NCBI GenBank assembly: GCA_947478465.1
Contig: CANJWH010000019.1
Coordinates: 1-46,686, forward strand
DNA length: 46,686 nt
Origin: Bacteroidota bacterium
Lineage (GTDB): Bacteria; Bacteroidota; Bacteroidia; SXHM01
Reading direction: 5' to 3'
Below are positions 15,132 through 23,124 of this stretch, one piece after another; within the stretch, counting starts at the first letter, position 1; every line of letters begins with the position of its first letter. The position numbers and the translations under genes are program-made. The notes under the pieces were generated by a model. That model worked only from the letters and a program-made list of their open reading frames with translations, was not told the origin of the DNA and did no database searches.

Positions 15132-16435
15132 GGCTTTTTATCTTCTGCCTGCTTTAAAATCTTTTGCACTTTTCCTGCTTTAAACATTGCCTTGTAAACA
15201 ACATTTCCCTGCTCATCCCAATACGTCCAAAGGCCATTCATTCTTCCGTTTACATAAGTTCCCTGACTCCATTGAACGCCATGTTCAAACCAACTTTCCT
15301 GCAAGCCTTCTGAACTTCCGTTGCGATAATTTACTTTCTGAAAAAGTTGTCCATCTACATAATAATGAAGCCATAACCCTTCTTTCATTCCTTTTGAAAA
15401 ACTACCTGTCTCTTTTAACTTTCCACTGGGATACCATTGTTTCCAAACTCCGTTTTTAAGACTGTCAGCAAAAACAATCTCAGACTCTTGCTGTCCCTCC
15501 TCATACCATGTCTTTGATACACCATCCTTAACTCCCATTTTATATCCTGTTTCAAATTTTGGATTTCCGTTCTCAAACCAACCTTTCCAAACACCATCTA
15601 ATATACCTTCTTTAAATGCACCTTCCTCACGCTTTTGTCCATTCATATAAAAGGCAGTCCACAGGCCGGTTTCCTTATTACTCTCAAAATTACCGAAGTG
15701 CTCTTTGGTTTTACCATCTTCATAATAAACAGTCCACTCACCGGTTTTTAAACCATTTGTGAAGTTTCCTTTTTTCCAAAGTTTGCCGCTTTCTTCATAA
15801 TAATAAAGCCACTCACCTTCTTGTTTATCATTTACAAAATTTCCCTCACTGCCTTTATTTCCGTTCTTGTAATAAAATATCCACTTGCCATCACGTATAT
15901 CATTTTTAAACATCCCTTCCATATCCGTTTTTCCGGTAGAAAACCACCATGTAAAATAGCCTTCCTTTTTTCCATTTACATAATAAGCATCCGCTTTTGC
16001 TTTTCCATTTTCATAAAATTCATCCGCATTTCCGTGAAGTACACCATTTTTATAATCACTTTGTTTTTTTGAATTTCCGTTTTCATACCATTCCTGCCAC
16101 AAACCTTCTTTCTTTCCATTCTTCAACTGACCTTCAAATTCCTTTTTGTCATTTTTATACCAACTTGTATTTAATCCGTTGGCATTGGTTTCGCTTAGTT
16201 TTTCACCTGTACGGTAATAACATTTCCATGCACCAGATTTTTCATCATTTTTATATTCGCCTGTGCAGAATAATTTTCCATCATCGTAATATTCTTTCCA
16301 CGCGCCTTCTTTCTTTCCTTCTTTCAAAAAACCTTCGGTTTTCATTTTCCCAGTGGGAAAGGTTTCTGTAAATTTTTCTTGTGCAAAAACAAAGAATGAT
16401 GAAATACTAAATACTAAAACAAATAGTTTCTTCAT
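15128..16435 (-). CDS. exported MORN-repeat (YwqK-like) protein
   Basis: The product has 435 residues. A signal peptide (MKKLFVLVF...FVFAQ) is followed by about 17 copies of a roughly 23-residue MORN_2 repeat of the type GxWxxYYxxGKxxxxGxFxxG, filling the whole mature protein. Such repeats appear in proteins labelled YwqK-family antitoxins, but this protein is exported and has no toxin-like neighbour, so a surface or periplasmic scaffold role is more likely. The ATG at 16435 is chosen because it gives the signal peptide. The longer reading to 16510 would place extra residues before it. Confidence 0.82.
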   Translation of the reverse strand: MKKLFVLVFSISSFFVFAQEKFTETFPTGKMKTEGFLKEGKKEGAWKEYYDDGKLFCTGEYKNDEKSGAWKCYYRTGEKLSETNANGLNTSWYKNDKKEFEGQLKNGKKEGLWQEWYENGNSKKQSDYKNGVLHGNADEFYENGKAKADAYYVNGKKEGYFTWWFSTGKTDMEGMFKNDIRDGKWIFYYKNGNKGSEGNFVNDKQEGEWLYYYEESGKLWKKGNFTNGLKTGEWTVYYEDGKTKEHFGNFESNKETGLWTAFYMNGQKREEGAFKEGILDGVWKGWFENGNPKFETGYKMGVKDGVSKTWYEEGQQESEIVFADSLKNGVWKQWYPSGKLKETGSFSKGMKEGLWLHYYVDGQLFQKVNYRNGSSEGLQESWFEHGVQWSQGTYVNGRMNGLWTYWDEQGNVVYKAMFKAGKVQKILKQAEDKKP

Positions 16436-16510
16436 GAAGTTATATTTAATCGCAAAGGTGGCAAAGAAGATGCTGATAAAAGCAGTAGTTACTAAAGTGT
16501 TTATCAACAC

Positions 16511-17443
16511 TTATTGTGGATACTGATTAATGATAACATTCAGCGCATTAGGAATAATACTGAATCTTACAGGTGTTTCACCAATTAACTCACCATCTGT
16601 TTCTGTAATTACCTGTGGAGAGGAAGTCACTTCCACAGTTTTTCCTGTATATAGTGCAGCTTCTTTCATTTTTACAAATGTTCCGTCTTTCATTTTAGGT
16701 AAGCTGATAATTGATTTAAACGGACTTATTTTTTTCATTACTGTGATATTTAACATTCCGTCATCAGGCAATGCCGATGGTGCCTGCATCATGCCATCTC
16801 CATTGAAGCGACAGTTGCACACTGAAAGTGTAAAAATCTCTTCTTCAGGAAATTCTTTACCATCTATTTTAAATCTGATTTTTGTGTTTTTATACTGAAA
16901 CAAATACCAGGTTATCCAGAGAAGGTAAAAGAGTTTTCCGCCACTTCCGCTTTGTTTCATTTTACTTATTTTCTCTGTTACAAAACCATCGTAACCAAGA
17001 CCAGCTATATTTATGAAATATCGTTTTTTATTATTCTCGTTTTCTGCAACACCAATATCGTGTCTAATAACTTTTTCACGTACAATTACGTCAACAGCCT
17101 GCTTGTAGTCTTTAGGAATATTAAATGTTTTACACCAGTCGTTTCCGGTGCCAACCGGAATGACTGCAATTGTTATTTCGTTTATTGAAGCAATAAGTTG
17201 ATTAAAGATTCCGTTAACCACTTCATTAAGAGTTCCGTCACCACCCATTGAAATTATTTTACGGTAACCTTTTTCAATTGCCTGTTGAACAAGAACAGAT
17301 GAATGTCCTGAATATTCACTATAAAAAATATCAGTTTCAACACCTTTCTGCAAAAGCAAATTCTGAACATTTTTACTGTCACTCCTCCCCTTTCCATTTC
17401 CGGAACTTGGGTTAACTATCAGAAGCCATTTTGATGTAATCAT
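16511..17443 (-). CDS. diacylglycerol-kinase-family lipid kinase (YegS/BmrU-like)
   Basis: The 310-residue protein opens with the nucleotide loop IVNPSSGNGKG and carries the family's GGDGTLNEVVNG at residues 67-78, followed by IPVGTGNDW. These are the hallmark motifs of the DAGK catalytic domain shared by diacylglycerol, sphingosine and YegS lipid kinases. The C-terminal beta domain is present. It phosphorylates a lipid at the inner membrane, though which lipid cannot be said. A -7 box ends five bases before the ATG, so the transcript should be leaderless or nearly so. Confidence 0.92.
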   Translation of the reverse strand: MITSKWLLIVNPSSGNGKGRSDSKNVQNLLLQKGVETDIFYSEYSGHSSVLVQQAIEKGYRKIISMGGDGTLNEVVNGIFNQLIASINEITIAVIPVGTGNDWCKTFNIPKDYKQAVDVIVREKVIRHDIGVAENENNKKRYFINIAGLGYDGFVTEKISKMKQSGSGGKLFYLLWITWYLFQYKNTKIRFKIDGKEFPEEEIFTLSVCNCRFNGDGMMQAPSALPDDGMLNITVMKKISPFKSIISLPKMKDGTFVKMKEAALYTGKTVEVTSSPQVITETDGELIGETPVRFSIIPNALNVIINQYPQ

Positions 17444-17448
17444 TCTGA

Positions 17449-17456
17449 CAAATATA
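17449..17456 (-). promoter_or_regulatory. -7 box of the lipid kinase gene
   Basis: The minus strand reads TATATTTG, five bases before the ATG at 17443. Confidence 0.5.
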
Positions 17457-17598
17457 GAATAATGAAAATCAAAATTAAAGAATCATATTTTTACTATTTT
17501 CGCGCCCCGGTCGGTGGTGAAGTTAACCTCACATGCAAGGCCTGAATAGTGGAAATTGAGTGAGCGGTGTTTGCTCACGTTTGTTCAAATTCTTGTTT

Positions 17599-17672
17599 CG
17601 GGGTGTAGCGCAGCCTGGTAGCGTACTTGCATGGGGTGCAAGGGGTCGTGGGTTCAAATCCCGCCACCCCGA
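17599..17672 (+). tRNA. tRNA-Pro (anticodon GGG)
   Basis: The 74-base sequence folds as a full cloverleaf. The acceptor stem is cggggtg/caccccg, the D-stem GCGC/GCGT, and the anticodon stem CTTGC/GCAAG encloses loop ATGGGGT, which gives anticodon GGG. The T-arm is GTGGG-TTCAAAT-CCCGC. The discriminator base is A and CCA is not encoded. A terminator follows directly. Upstream, about 90 bases after a TATTTTCG -7-like box, there is a small hairpin (GTGAGC/GCTCAC, 17560-17578) that may belong to the precursor. Confidence 0.95.
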
Positions 17673-17678
17673 CTGGAT

Positions 17679-17708
17679 AAAAGTCCTGCAGTAATGCGGG
17701 ACTTTTTG
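17679..17708 (+). terminator. terminator of the tRNA-Pro transcript
   Basis: The stem aaagtcctgca/tgcgggacttt has one G-U pair and a GTAA loop, and is followed by a T run. Confidence 0.85.
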
Positions 17709-17718
17709 TTTTCAGAAA

Positions 17719-17752
17719 CAAAAAAGCCTGGCTATATAGTCAGGCTTTTTTA
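17719..17752. terminator. bidirectional terminator between tRNA-Pro and the PUR-like gene
   Basis: The arms aaaaagcctg and caggcttttt pair perfectly around an AT-rich, self-complementary loop. Runs of A and T on both sides allow termination in either direction, serving the minus-strand gene that ends at 17770. Confidence 0.82.
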
Positions 17753-17769
17753 GTATTGGAAAATTTCGA

Positions 17770-18126
17770 TTATTTTAAATCTTCAAACTCCACATCAGTG
17801 AAGGTGCTTTTTTCTCCTCCGGCATTTTCAGAGGAGGTTGTTTCTTCAGATACTGGTGGTGCTGTATAGGGTTGTTCGTTCTGAATAAAATCAACTACTT
17901 CTTTCAATCCCTCATTAAATTTGTCAAAATCTTCTTTATAAAGAAATATTTTATGCTTCTCGTAACGGAATGTCCCGTCATCATTAAAACGTTTTTTGCT
18001 TTCGGTAATGGTAAGAAAATAGTCGTTTCCCTTTGTTGATTTCACATCAAAAAAATACGTTCTTTTGCCTGCTCTTACTGACTTTGAGAAAATTTCTTCT
18101 TTCTTCTGACTGTCAAATTCTTCCAT
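17770..18126 (-). CDS. PUR-family DNA/RNA-binding protein (DUF3276)
   Basis: The 118-residue protein matches DUF3276, the bacterial PUR-domain group that binds nucleic acids and is highly conserved in Bacteroidota. The PUR repeat is seen in KSVRAGKRTYFFDVKSTK followed by DYFLTITESKKRF, KHKIFLYKEDFDKF and a final helix. The last 35 residues are an acidic, Ser/Glu-rich tail. It probably acts as an RNA- or DNA-binding regulator, but no target is known here. The gene stands alone with its own promoter (TAATTTTG) and terminator. Confidence 0.9.
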   Translation of the reverse strand: MEEFDSQKKEEIFSKSVRAGKRTYFFDVKSTKGNDYFLTITESKKRFNDDGTFRYEKHKIFLYKEDFDKFNEGLKEVVDFIQNEQPYTAPPVSEETTSSENAGGEKSTFTDVEFEDLK

Positions 18127-18150
18127 GGTACTCTATAGTTTTAGTTTGAG

Positions 18151-18158
18151 CAAAATTA
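18151..18158 (-). promoter_or_regulatory. -7 box of the PUR-like gene
   Basis: The minus strand reads TAATTTTG, 24 bases before the ATG at 18126. Confidence 0.45.
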
Positions 18159-18284
18159 AAAAAATATCAACCAACACGTTTTTTTGTAATTATTTTTTGT
18201 GCAGGTAATTAGTTGAATAATAAAACTTGTAAAACTTGTTGAAAAATTAATGATTTGTTTTTAATGGCAGCCTGAATGAAAATC

Positions 18285-18292
18285 TATATTTG
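18285..18292 (+). promoter_or_regulatory. -7 box of dnaN
   Basis: TATATTTG lies 33 bases before the dnaN ATG. No -33 TTG at the usual distance was found. Confidence 0.45.
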
Positions 18293-18325
18293 TGAGCCTT
18301 AAAAAAAACTATAAAACACGGTAAA

Positions 18326-19450
18326 ATGAAATTCATAGTATCAAGCTCGGTTCTTTTAAAAAACTTACAAAGTATAAGCGGTGTGCTTAACTCAAGCAAC
18401 ACGCTCCCCATTCTGGATAACTTTCTTTTTGAAGTAAATAAAAACAGGTTGCAGATTTCAGGTTCTGATTTGGAAACAACCATGAGCACTTCACTTGAAC
18501 TGGAAAAAGCCGATAAAGGTGGCTCGGTTGCTATTCCTGCAAAACTGTTGCTTGATATTTTAAAATCATTGCCAGACCATCCAATTACTTTCAACATTAA
18601 TGCTGAAACTTTTGGAATTGAAATAAGTTCTGACTACGGAAAATATAAACTGAGTGGACAAAACGGAAATGAGTTTCCTAAAAATCCGAAAATTGATGGG
18701 GCTTCAAAACTATCAATTCCTGCACATGTAATTAACCGTGCAATTGGCAAAACTATTTTTGCTACAGGAAACGATGAGTTACGCCCTGTTATGTCAGGCG
18801 TGTTTTTTCAATTGTCTGAAGATGCATTAACATTTGTTGCAACCGATGCACACAAATTAGTGCGTTACAAACGCACCGATGCAAAAGCGCCAAAAGCAGC
18901 TTCATTTATTCTTCCAAAAAAGCCTCTGAATCTTTTGAAAAACACATTAGCTCTGCTTGTATCTGATGTTGAAATTGAATACAACGAAACCAATGCATCC
19001 TTCACTTTTGATAATACAAATCTTATCTGTCGTTTGATTGAAGGTAAGTATCCAAACTACGATGCTGTTATTCCTAAAAGCAATCCTAATAAACTAACGG
19101 TTGACCGCAGCTCATTACTGAATTCTATCAAACGCGTTTCTATCTTCTCAAACAAAACAACGCATCAGGTAAGATTAAAGATTTCAGGAAGCGAGTTAAA
19201 TCTTTCAGCAGAGGATCTTGATTTTGCGAACGAAGCAACAGAAAGACTTACCTGTCAGTTTACTGGCGAGGATATGGAAATAGGTTTCAACAGTAAATTC
19301 CTGATTGAAATGCTTTCAAACCTTGAAAGTGAAAATGTGGTTATAGAAATGTCGGCACCCAACCGCGCAGGTATTTTATTACCCGTTGAAAAAATTGAAG
19401 ACGGTGAAGAAATTCTGATGCTGGTAATGCCGGTGATGCTGAATACCTAA
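18326..19450 (+). CDS. dnaN: DNA polymerase III beta sliding clamp
   Basis: The 374-residue length and the three-domain structure match the beta clamp. Diagnostic segments are LPILDNFLFEV in domain I, FATGNDELRPVMSGVFFQL and VATDAHKLVRYK in domain II, GKYPNYDAVIP, and the C-terminal ending EDGEEILMLVMPVML that forms part of the cleft for clamp-binding peptides. The protein encircles DNA and tethers the replicative polymerase. It is not next to dnaA or recF, so the replication origin cannot be placed here. The stop codon overlaps that of the convergent CmpB-like gene by four bases. Confidence 0.97.
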   Translation: MKFIVSSSVLLKNLQSISGVLNSSNTLPILDNFLFEVNKNRLQISGSDLETTMSTSLELEKADKGGSVAIPAKLLLDILKSLPDHPITFNINAETFGIEISSDYGKYKLSGQNGNEFPKNPKIDGASKLSIPAHVINRAIGKTIFATGNDELRPVMSGVFFQLSEDALTFVATDAHKLVRYKRTDAKAPKAASFILPKKPLNLLKNTLALLVSDVEIEYNETNASFTFDNTNLICRLIEGKYPNYDAVIPKSNPNKLTVDRSSLLNSIKRVSIFSNKTTHQVRLKISGSELNLSAEDLDFANEATERLTCQFTGEDMEIGFNSKFLIEMLSNLESENVVIEMSAPNRAGILLPVEKIEDGEEILMLVMPVMLNT

Positions 19451-19899
19451 GATTTAGCTGCTTCAGGAATTAGTTTTAGTTCTCTAAAAATCACCACCAG
19501 CTTTTCAAGCAGAAAAGAAAAGCCCATCCATGTAGGCAGGTAATCTAGACGGATATAACCCTTAATCTGTAAACCCGTTTTGTATTCCCATGGGCATGCT
19601 CCTGTTAGTTTATCCAACAGAAAACCGCTTGCAAATTCTACTGCAAATATTCCTATTGAATAAACTAATAATCTCGCCACTAATGGCATCTTAACTATTT
19701 TATCCATCACAAACGGAATAAGAAATGATGCAGGGCCATAGATAAAAAACATCCACACATAAGAGTTTCCTTCCAACGACCAATTCCAGTTTCCTCCTTC
19801 CATTACAGAAGTGATGTTGTCATAAAAAGAAGTAAAAAAAATCTCTGCAGTAATTCCTATGCAAGAGAAAAGAGCAAATGCTATTATGCGGTTTTTCAT
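19447..19899 (-). CDS. CmpB-like integral membrane protein
   Basis: The 150-residue protein has four hydrophobic segments (near residues 5-25, 45-65, 75-95 and 120-140). The motif GACPWEYKTGLQIKGYIRLD resembles the conserved CPWDY segment of the CmpB group, annotated as putative ABC transporter permeases, although their transport role is not established. The start overlaps the stop of the rhomboid gene by four bases, so the two are co-transcribed and probably translationally coupled. Confidence 0.7.
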   Translation of the reverse strand: MKNRIIAFALFSCIGITAEIFFTSFYDNITSVMEGGNWNWSLEGNSYVWMFFIYGPASFLIPFVMDKIVKMPLVARLLVYSIGIFAVEFASGFLLDKLTGACPWEYKTGLQIKGYIRLDYLPTWMGFSFLLEKLVVIFRELKLIPEAAKS

Positions 19900-20627
19900 T
19901 TATCAGTTGAATTATTTTCCGGAGGTTCTGTTGGTTTATAAATAATATTAATCTTGATTTCAGAATTGGCAGTATCTGAATTTGTGTCTATAGGTTGCTC
20001 TTCAATTACTTCATCCACTTCCACTTCATTTTCCCATTCGTATACAATTTTTGGCGGTCCTTCTTTACGGAAATAGATTGCAGCAACAAGGCCTGCAAGT
20101 GCTCCATACAAATGGCCTTCCCACGAAACACCTTTATAAATCGGAAATATACCCCAGAAAATACTGCCGTAAAGAAATATCACTAACAAAGAAATTACCA
20201 TTGAGCGATATTCTCTCCGAATAACTCCCATAAAAAAAAGAAAAGTAGCAAGTCCGTAAACAATTCCGCTGGCTCCAATGTGCGTTATGCCCGGATGACC
20301 TACAAACCATAGCCACGAAGCTCCAGCAAACCATACCCAAAGTAAAACTGTTCCAGCAACTCTATTGTAAAAATAATATAATAATGAGCCAAGAATTAGC
20401 ATTGGAACTGAATTACCGCTCATGTGCTTGAAATCACCGTGAAGAAAAGGCATTGTTAAAATCCCTTTCAATCCTTTCAATTCTCCTGTTGTAAGTCCGA
20501 ATTGAGCAAAATCTGAATGCGTAAAAACTTCAAGAAGTTTTACAGCCCACATAATAACAACAAACAAAACAGGAATAAAAAAACTGTTAATTATCTTTTT
20601 TCGCTCGCTGATAGTTTCTTCTTCCAC
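19896..20627 (-). CDS. rhomboid-family intramembrane serine protease
   Basis: The product has 243 residues from the chosen GTG. Six hydrophobic segments contain the rhomboid signature: HGDFKHMSGNSV in the second, the nucleophile in GASGIVYG, and the partner His in WEGHLYGALAG. The enzyme cleaves transmembrane substrates within the inner membrane. A 45-residue acidic, Asn/Asp-rich cytoplasmic tail follows. GTG at 20627 is preferred over ATG at 20657 because that ATG lies inside the loop of the upstream operon's terminator. A TTTCTTTG box just before the GTG could be its promoter, giving a nearly leaderless transcript. Confidence 0.88.
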   Translation of the reverse strand: MEEETISERKKIINSFFIPVLFVVIMWAVKLLEVFTHSDFAQFGLTTGELKGLKGILTMPFLHGDFKHMSGNSVPMLILGSLLYYFYNRVAGTVLLWVWFAGASWLWFVGHPGITHIGASGIVYGLATFLFFMGVIRREYRSMVISLLVIFLYGSIFWGIFPIYKGVSWEGHLYGALAGLVAAIYFRKEGPPKIVYEWENEVEVDEVIEEQPIDTNSDTANSEIKINIIYKPTEPPENNSTDK

Positions 20628-20641
20628 AGTGCAAAGAAACA

Positions 20642-20671
20642 AAAAAAGGCGCGCCATGTGGCGCGCCTTTT
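20642..20671 (-). terminator. terminator of the collagen-like operon
   Basis: A perfect 13-base stem made of AAAAAGGCGCGCC and GGCGCGCCTTTTT with a four-base loop is followed by a T run on the minus strand. It lies 19 bases after the last gene of the operon. Confidence 0.92.
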
Positions 20672-20689
20672 TGTTTAAAAAGTTAACGA

Positions 20690-22609
20690 TTAGTTTTTTA
20701 CGTAACGGAATACATGCTCCACTTCGTCATTAATACGAACACGAACGAAATAAACTCCATTTGCAAATTCGTCAATGTTTATAGTGCGAGAAAGTGATGC
20801 TGTATTTTTTATTATTTCATTGTTCATTAACTGCTGACCAAGAACGTTAGTCACATTCAGGAATAAATCAACATTCTGGTTAAACTGTCCGCGAATAGTA
20901 AATATTCCACTACCTGGGTTAGGAAATAATTCAAGATTTTGAGTATAAATATCCTCAATTCCAGATGGAGAAAACTCTACAATAGATGACATATCAGAAC
21001 AACCGTTTGCATCAGTAATGAATACGCTGTAATTTCCGCTGCCTGTTGGTGATGTATCATAAACCTGATTTGTAGCGCCAGCAATTGGATTTCCATTGAA
21101 ATACCATTGATAGGTTAATGCAGGGCTCGAATGAAGTTCATTACCTATAGCTGTAACTGTAGCAAAAATTCCTGGATATACATTCACTACAATTGGTGTT
21201 GAAGCTGAATTCCCGCCACAACCTTGATTGCTAGTAACAGTTACAGTGTATGTTCCGGAAACCTGAACACTGATAGACTGAGTAGTTGCTCCATTGCTCC
21301 AAAGATATGTTGCATATCCTGCACCGGCATCTAAAGTTACACTTGCGCCATCACAAAAATCTGTAGGACCACTTTGTGTTACTGTAGCAACCGGGTTAGA
21401 TCCAACTGTAACCTGTTGTGTTGATACACCTTGACATCCGTTTAAGTTAGTATATGTATAAGTAATGGTGTATGTTCCAGCAGAAAGGTTAGCAGGGTTA
21501 AATGTGCTGCCTGAAATACCTGATCCGCTAAACTGACCTCCAGAAGGAGTTCCTGTCAATACTGAAGGTCCATTATTCTGACAAACGTTAGAAGGCAACC
21601 CAGTAAAACTTGAGGTAGGTGCATTTCTTGCCAACCCAAATGCAGGTTGAGAAAAGTTGTTCCATCCAAGTGTTTTTATTGTGTTTAAACTTCCGCTTAC
21701 ACCTGTAACAGGGTTAAGCATTCTTTGCCACTCAGGAACTGTTTGCCAGTGAGCATTATCTTCCCAATTCCCGTCAGCAATTGGATTATAAGTAAGCGTT
21801 AAATCAGCTGCAGCATTTCCGGTTGTTCTTTCAATCAGGTGATAATAGTTAGAATTGATTGAACAGATACCTGTTTCAGCAGTGCTTCTGTTGTACCCTT
21901 CAGTTGTTGCATCAACATTGGCCATTCTTACTGCAAATGTATGCGCTGAAGTATTTCCGGGATTAACAGTTACAGGACGGTAACGGAATGTTCCAACACT
22001 TGAACCTACAGGGAATAAGTAAGAACTGGTGCTGTTGGTGTTCCAGGCTAACCTTCCACTACCAAGGCTACTAACAAAACCAGTTGTAAACGTAACAGCA
22101 GCATTTGAAGTATTCAGAATGTTCATAGTATTTGCGTTGGTTGCCAACTCAAATGCATTCAGGTTAAGTGTATTTGAAACACTTGAGTTAATCTGAAGAC
22201 TTTTTACACCAGAACCATTAAGAACTAAATCATAAAAAGCGCTTTGATTAGTTCCACCTATAAACTGGTTACCACCATAAAGATTTACCTGGCTTTGGTC
22301 AGCAGTAAATGTTCCATTGTTTATCCAGTTACCCTGAATGTTAAAAACACTGTTGGTATTATTACCTGTAGTTATATCATCATTGATATAATCACCTTCA
22401 ATAGTTATCCTGCCTCCGTTATGGATTTCTCCTGAAGCATTCTGCATTGAATTTGTTTTTACAATAACAACACAAGTTGGCTGAATGCCAACAAGCGCTC
22501 CATTATTATAAACCAACTGTGCAGAAACAGTTGAAGCAGCAAACATAAGAAGTGTAAAAGCAGATGCTTTTATCATGTTGCTGAATTTAAGTGAGTAGTT
22601 ATTTTTCAT
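20690..22609 (-). CDS. T9SS-exported Ig-like repeat protein, last gene of collagen-like operon
   Basis: The product has 639 residues. A signal peptide (ending STVSAQ) precedes a beta-helix-like region rich in Asn, Gly and Thr, up to about residue 230. Ig/PKD-like modules follow, each with a Cys-containing pattern (NLNGCQGVSTQQVTV, SNQGCGGNSAS, DANGCSDMSS). The last 75 residues form a type A T9SS sorting domain starting LELFPNPGSG and ending with a basic residue pattern, so the protein is delivered to the cell surface. It begins 36 bases after the small decoration-like gene and is the only operon member with a T9SS tail, which suggests it may be the surface anchor or partner of the collagen-like fibres. 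Confidence 0.85.
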   Translation of the reverse strand: MKNNYSLKFSNMIKASAFTLLMFAASTVSAQLVYNNGALVGIQPTCVVIVKTNSMQNASGEIHNGGRITIEGDYINDDITTGNNTNSVFNIQGNWINNGTFTADQSQVNLYGGNQFIGGTNQSAFYDLVLNGSGVKSLQINSSVSNTLNLNAFELATNANTMNILNTSNAAVTFTTGFVSSLGSGRLAWNTNSTSSYLFPVGSSVGTFRYRPVTVNPGNTSAHTFAVRMANVDATTEGYNRSTAETGICSINSNYYHLIERTTGNAAADLTLTYNPIADGNWEDNAHWQTVPEWQRMLNPVTGVSGSLNTIKTLGWNNFSQPAFGLARNAPTSSFTGLPSNVCQNNGPSVLTGTPSGGQFSGSGISGSTFNPANLSAGTYTITYTYTNLNGCQGVSTQQVTVGSNPVATVTQSGPTDFCDGASVTLDAGAGYATYLWSNGATTQSISVQVSGTYTVTVTSNQGCGGNSASTPIVVNVYPGIFATVTAIGNELHSSPALTYQWYFNGNPIAGATNQVYDTSPTGSGNYSVFITDANGCSDMSSIVEFSPSGIEDIYTQNLELFPNPGSGIFTIRGQFNQNVDLFLNVTNVLGQQLMNNEIIKNTASLSRTINIDEFANGVYFVRVRINDEVEHVFRYVKN

Positions 22610-22645
22610 AATTCTGAATTTGAAAGGTGTAAATCTAAAAAAAAA

Positions 22646-23110
22646 TTATCTTCTGTTACCAAGTATTTTTACAATGATTTTTTGACCATCAGAAATTGCA
22701 TCTTCCATAGCAACTCCATAAGGAAAATCAGATTTTTCACAACGGATAACAGTTCCGTTTTTACCGGCAGTTACATAATCGCCTTTTTTTATTGCTCCTG
22801 AAGCAAATGCAGAAAACTCATCTTTTTTATCAGTTGCATTTTGCGGTTTGTTCACTGTTACATAAGGAACGTTAGTTGCAAAGCCAAGAATTTTCTCAAA
22901 TTCATTACCTGAGCAAATTATCATTTTTCCCTTTTCATCCTGACACATTAAGGTGCCAAGTTGAACGCCTTCCATTGTTTTAGTATCCATTCTTTGTGCA
23001 ATGGCTAAATCAAGTTTTTCGGCACTTGAAAAGGTTGATTGTGCATTTACCGAAACGCAAAATAATACTAAAGAAAGAATTATTGCTGAAATATATTTCA
23101 TTTTTTTCAT
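22646..23110 (-). CDS. small exported protein resembling phage DUF2190 decoration domains
   Basis: The 154-residue protein has a signal peptide ending VNAQ. The C-terminal half reads ASGAIKKGDYVTAGKNGTV, then GVAMEDAISDGQKIIVKIL. This pattern (a glycine turn, then GDYV..., then GxAMEDA...) is typical of DUF2190 capsid-decoration or head-fibre proteins of phages. The match is by eye and partial. Two Cys pairs (CQDEKGKMIIC and a later CEK) may form disulfides. The gene sits 14 bases after the second collagen-like gene, so its product is probably exported together with the fibres. Confidence 0.7.
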   Translation of the reverse strand: MKKMKYISAIILSLVLFCVSVNAQSTFSSAEKLDLAIAQRMDTKTMEGVQLGTLMCQDEKGKMIICSGNEFEKILGFATNVPYVTVNKPQNATDKKDEFSAFASGAIKKGDYVTAGKNGTVIRCEKSDFPYGVAMEDAISDGQKIIVKILGNRR

Positions 23111-23124
23111 GATTATAAATTGTA

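Noticed and set aside
17508..17598. Possible structured RNA leader before tRNA-Pro
   Set aside because: Only a six-base hairpin and no known riboswitch or ncRNA pattern was visible, so it is treated as tRNA precursor.
18127..18325. Replication origin near dnaN
   Set aside because: No dnaA, recF, gyrB or DnaA-box cluster was found. dnaN alone does not mark an origin in this phylum.
20628..20657. ATG at 20657 as start of the rhomboid gene
   Set aside because: It lies within the loop and stem of the upstream operon's terminator. GTG at 20627 is better placed.
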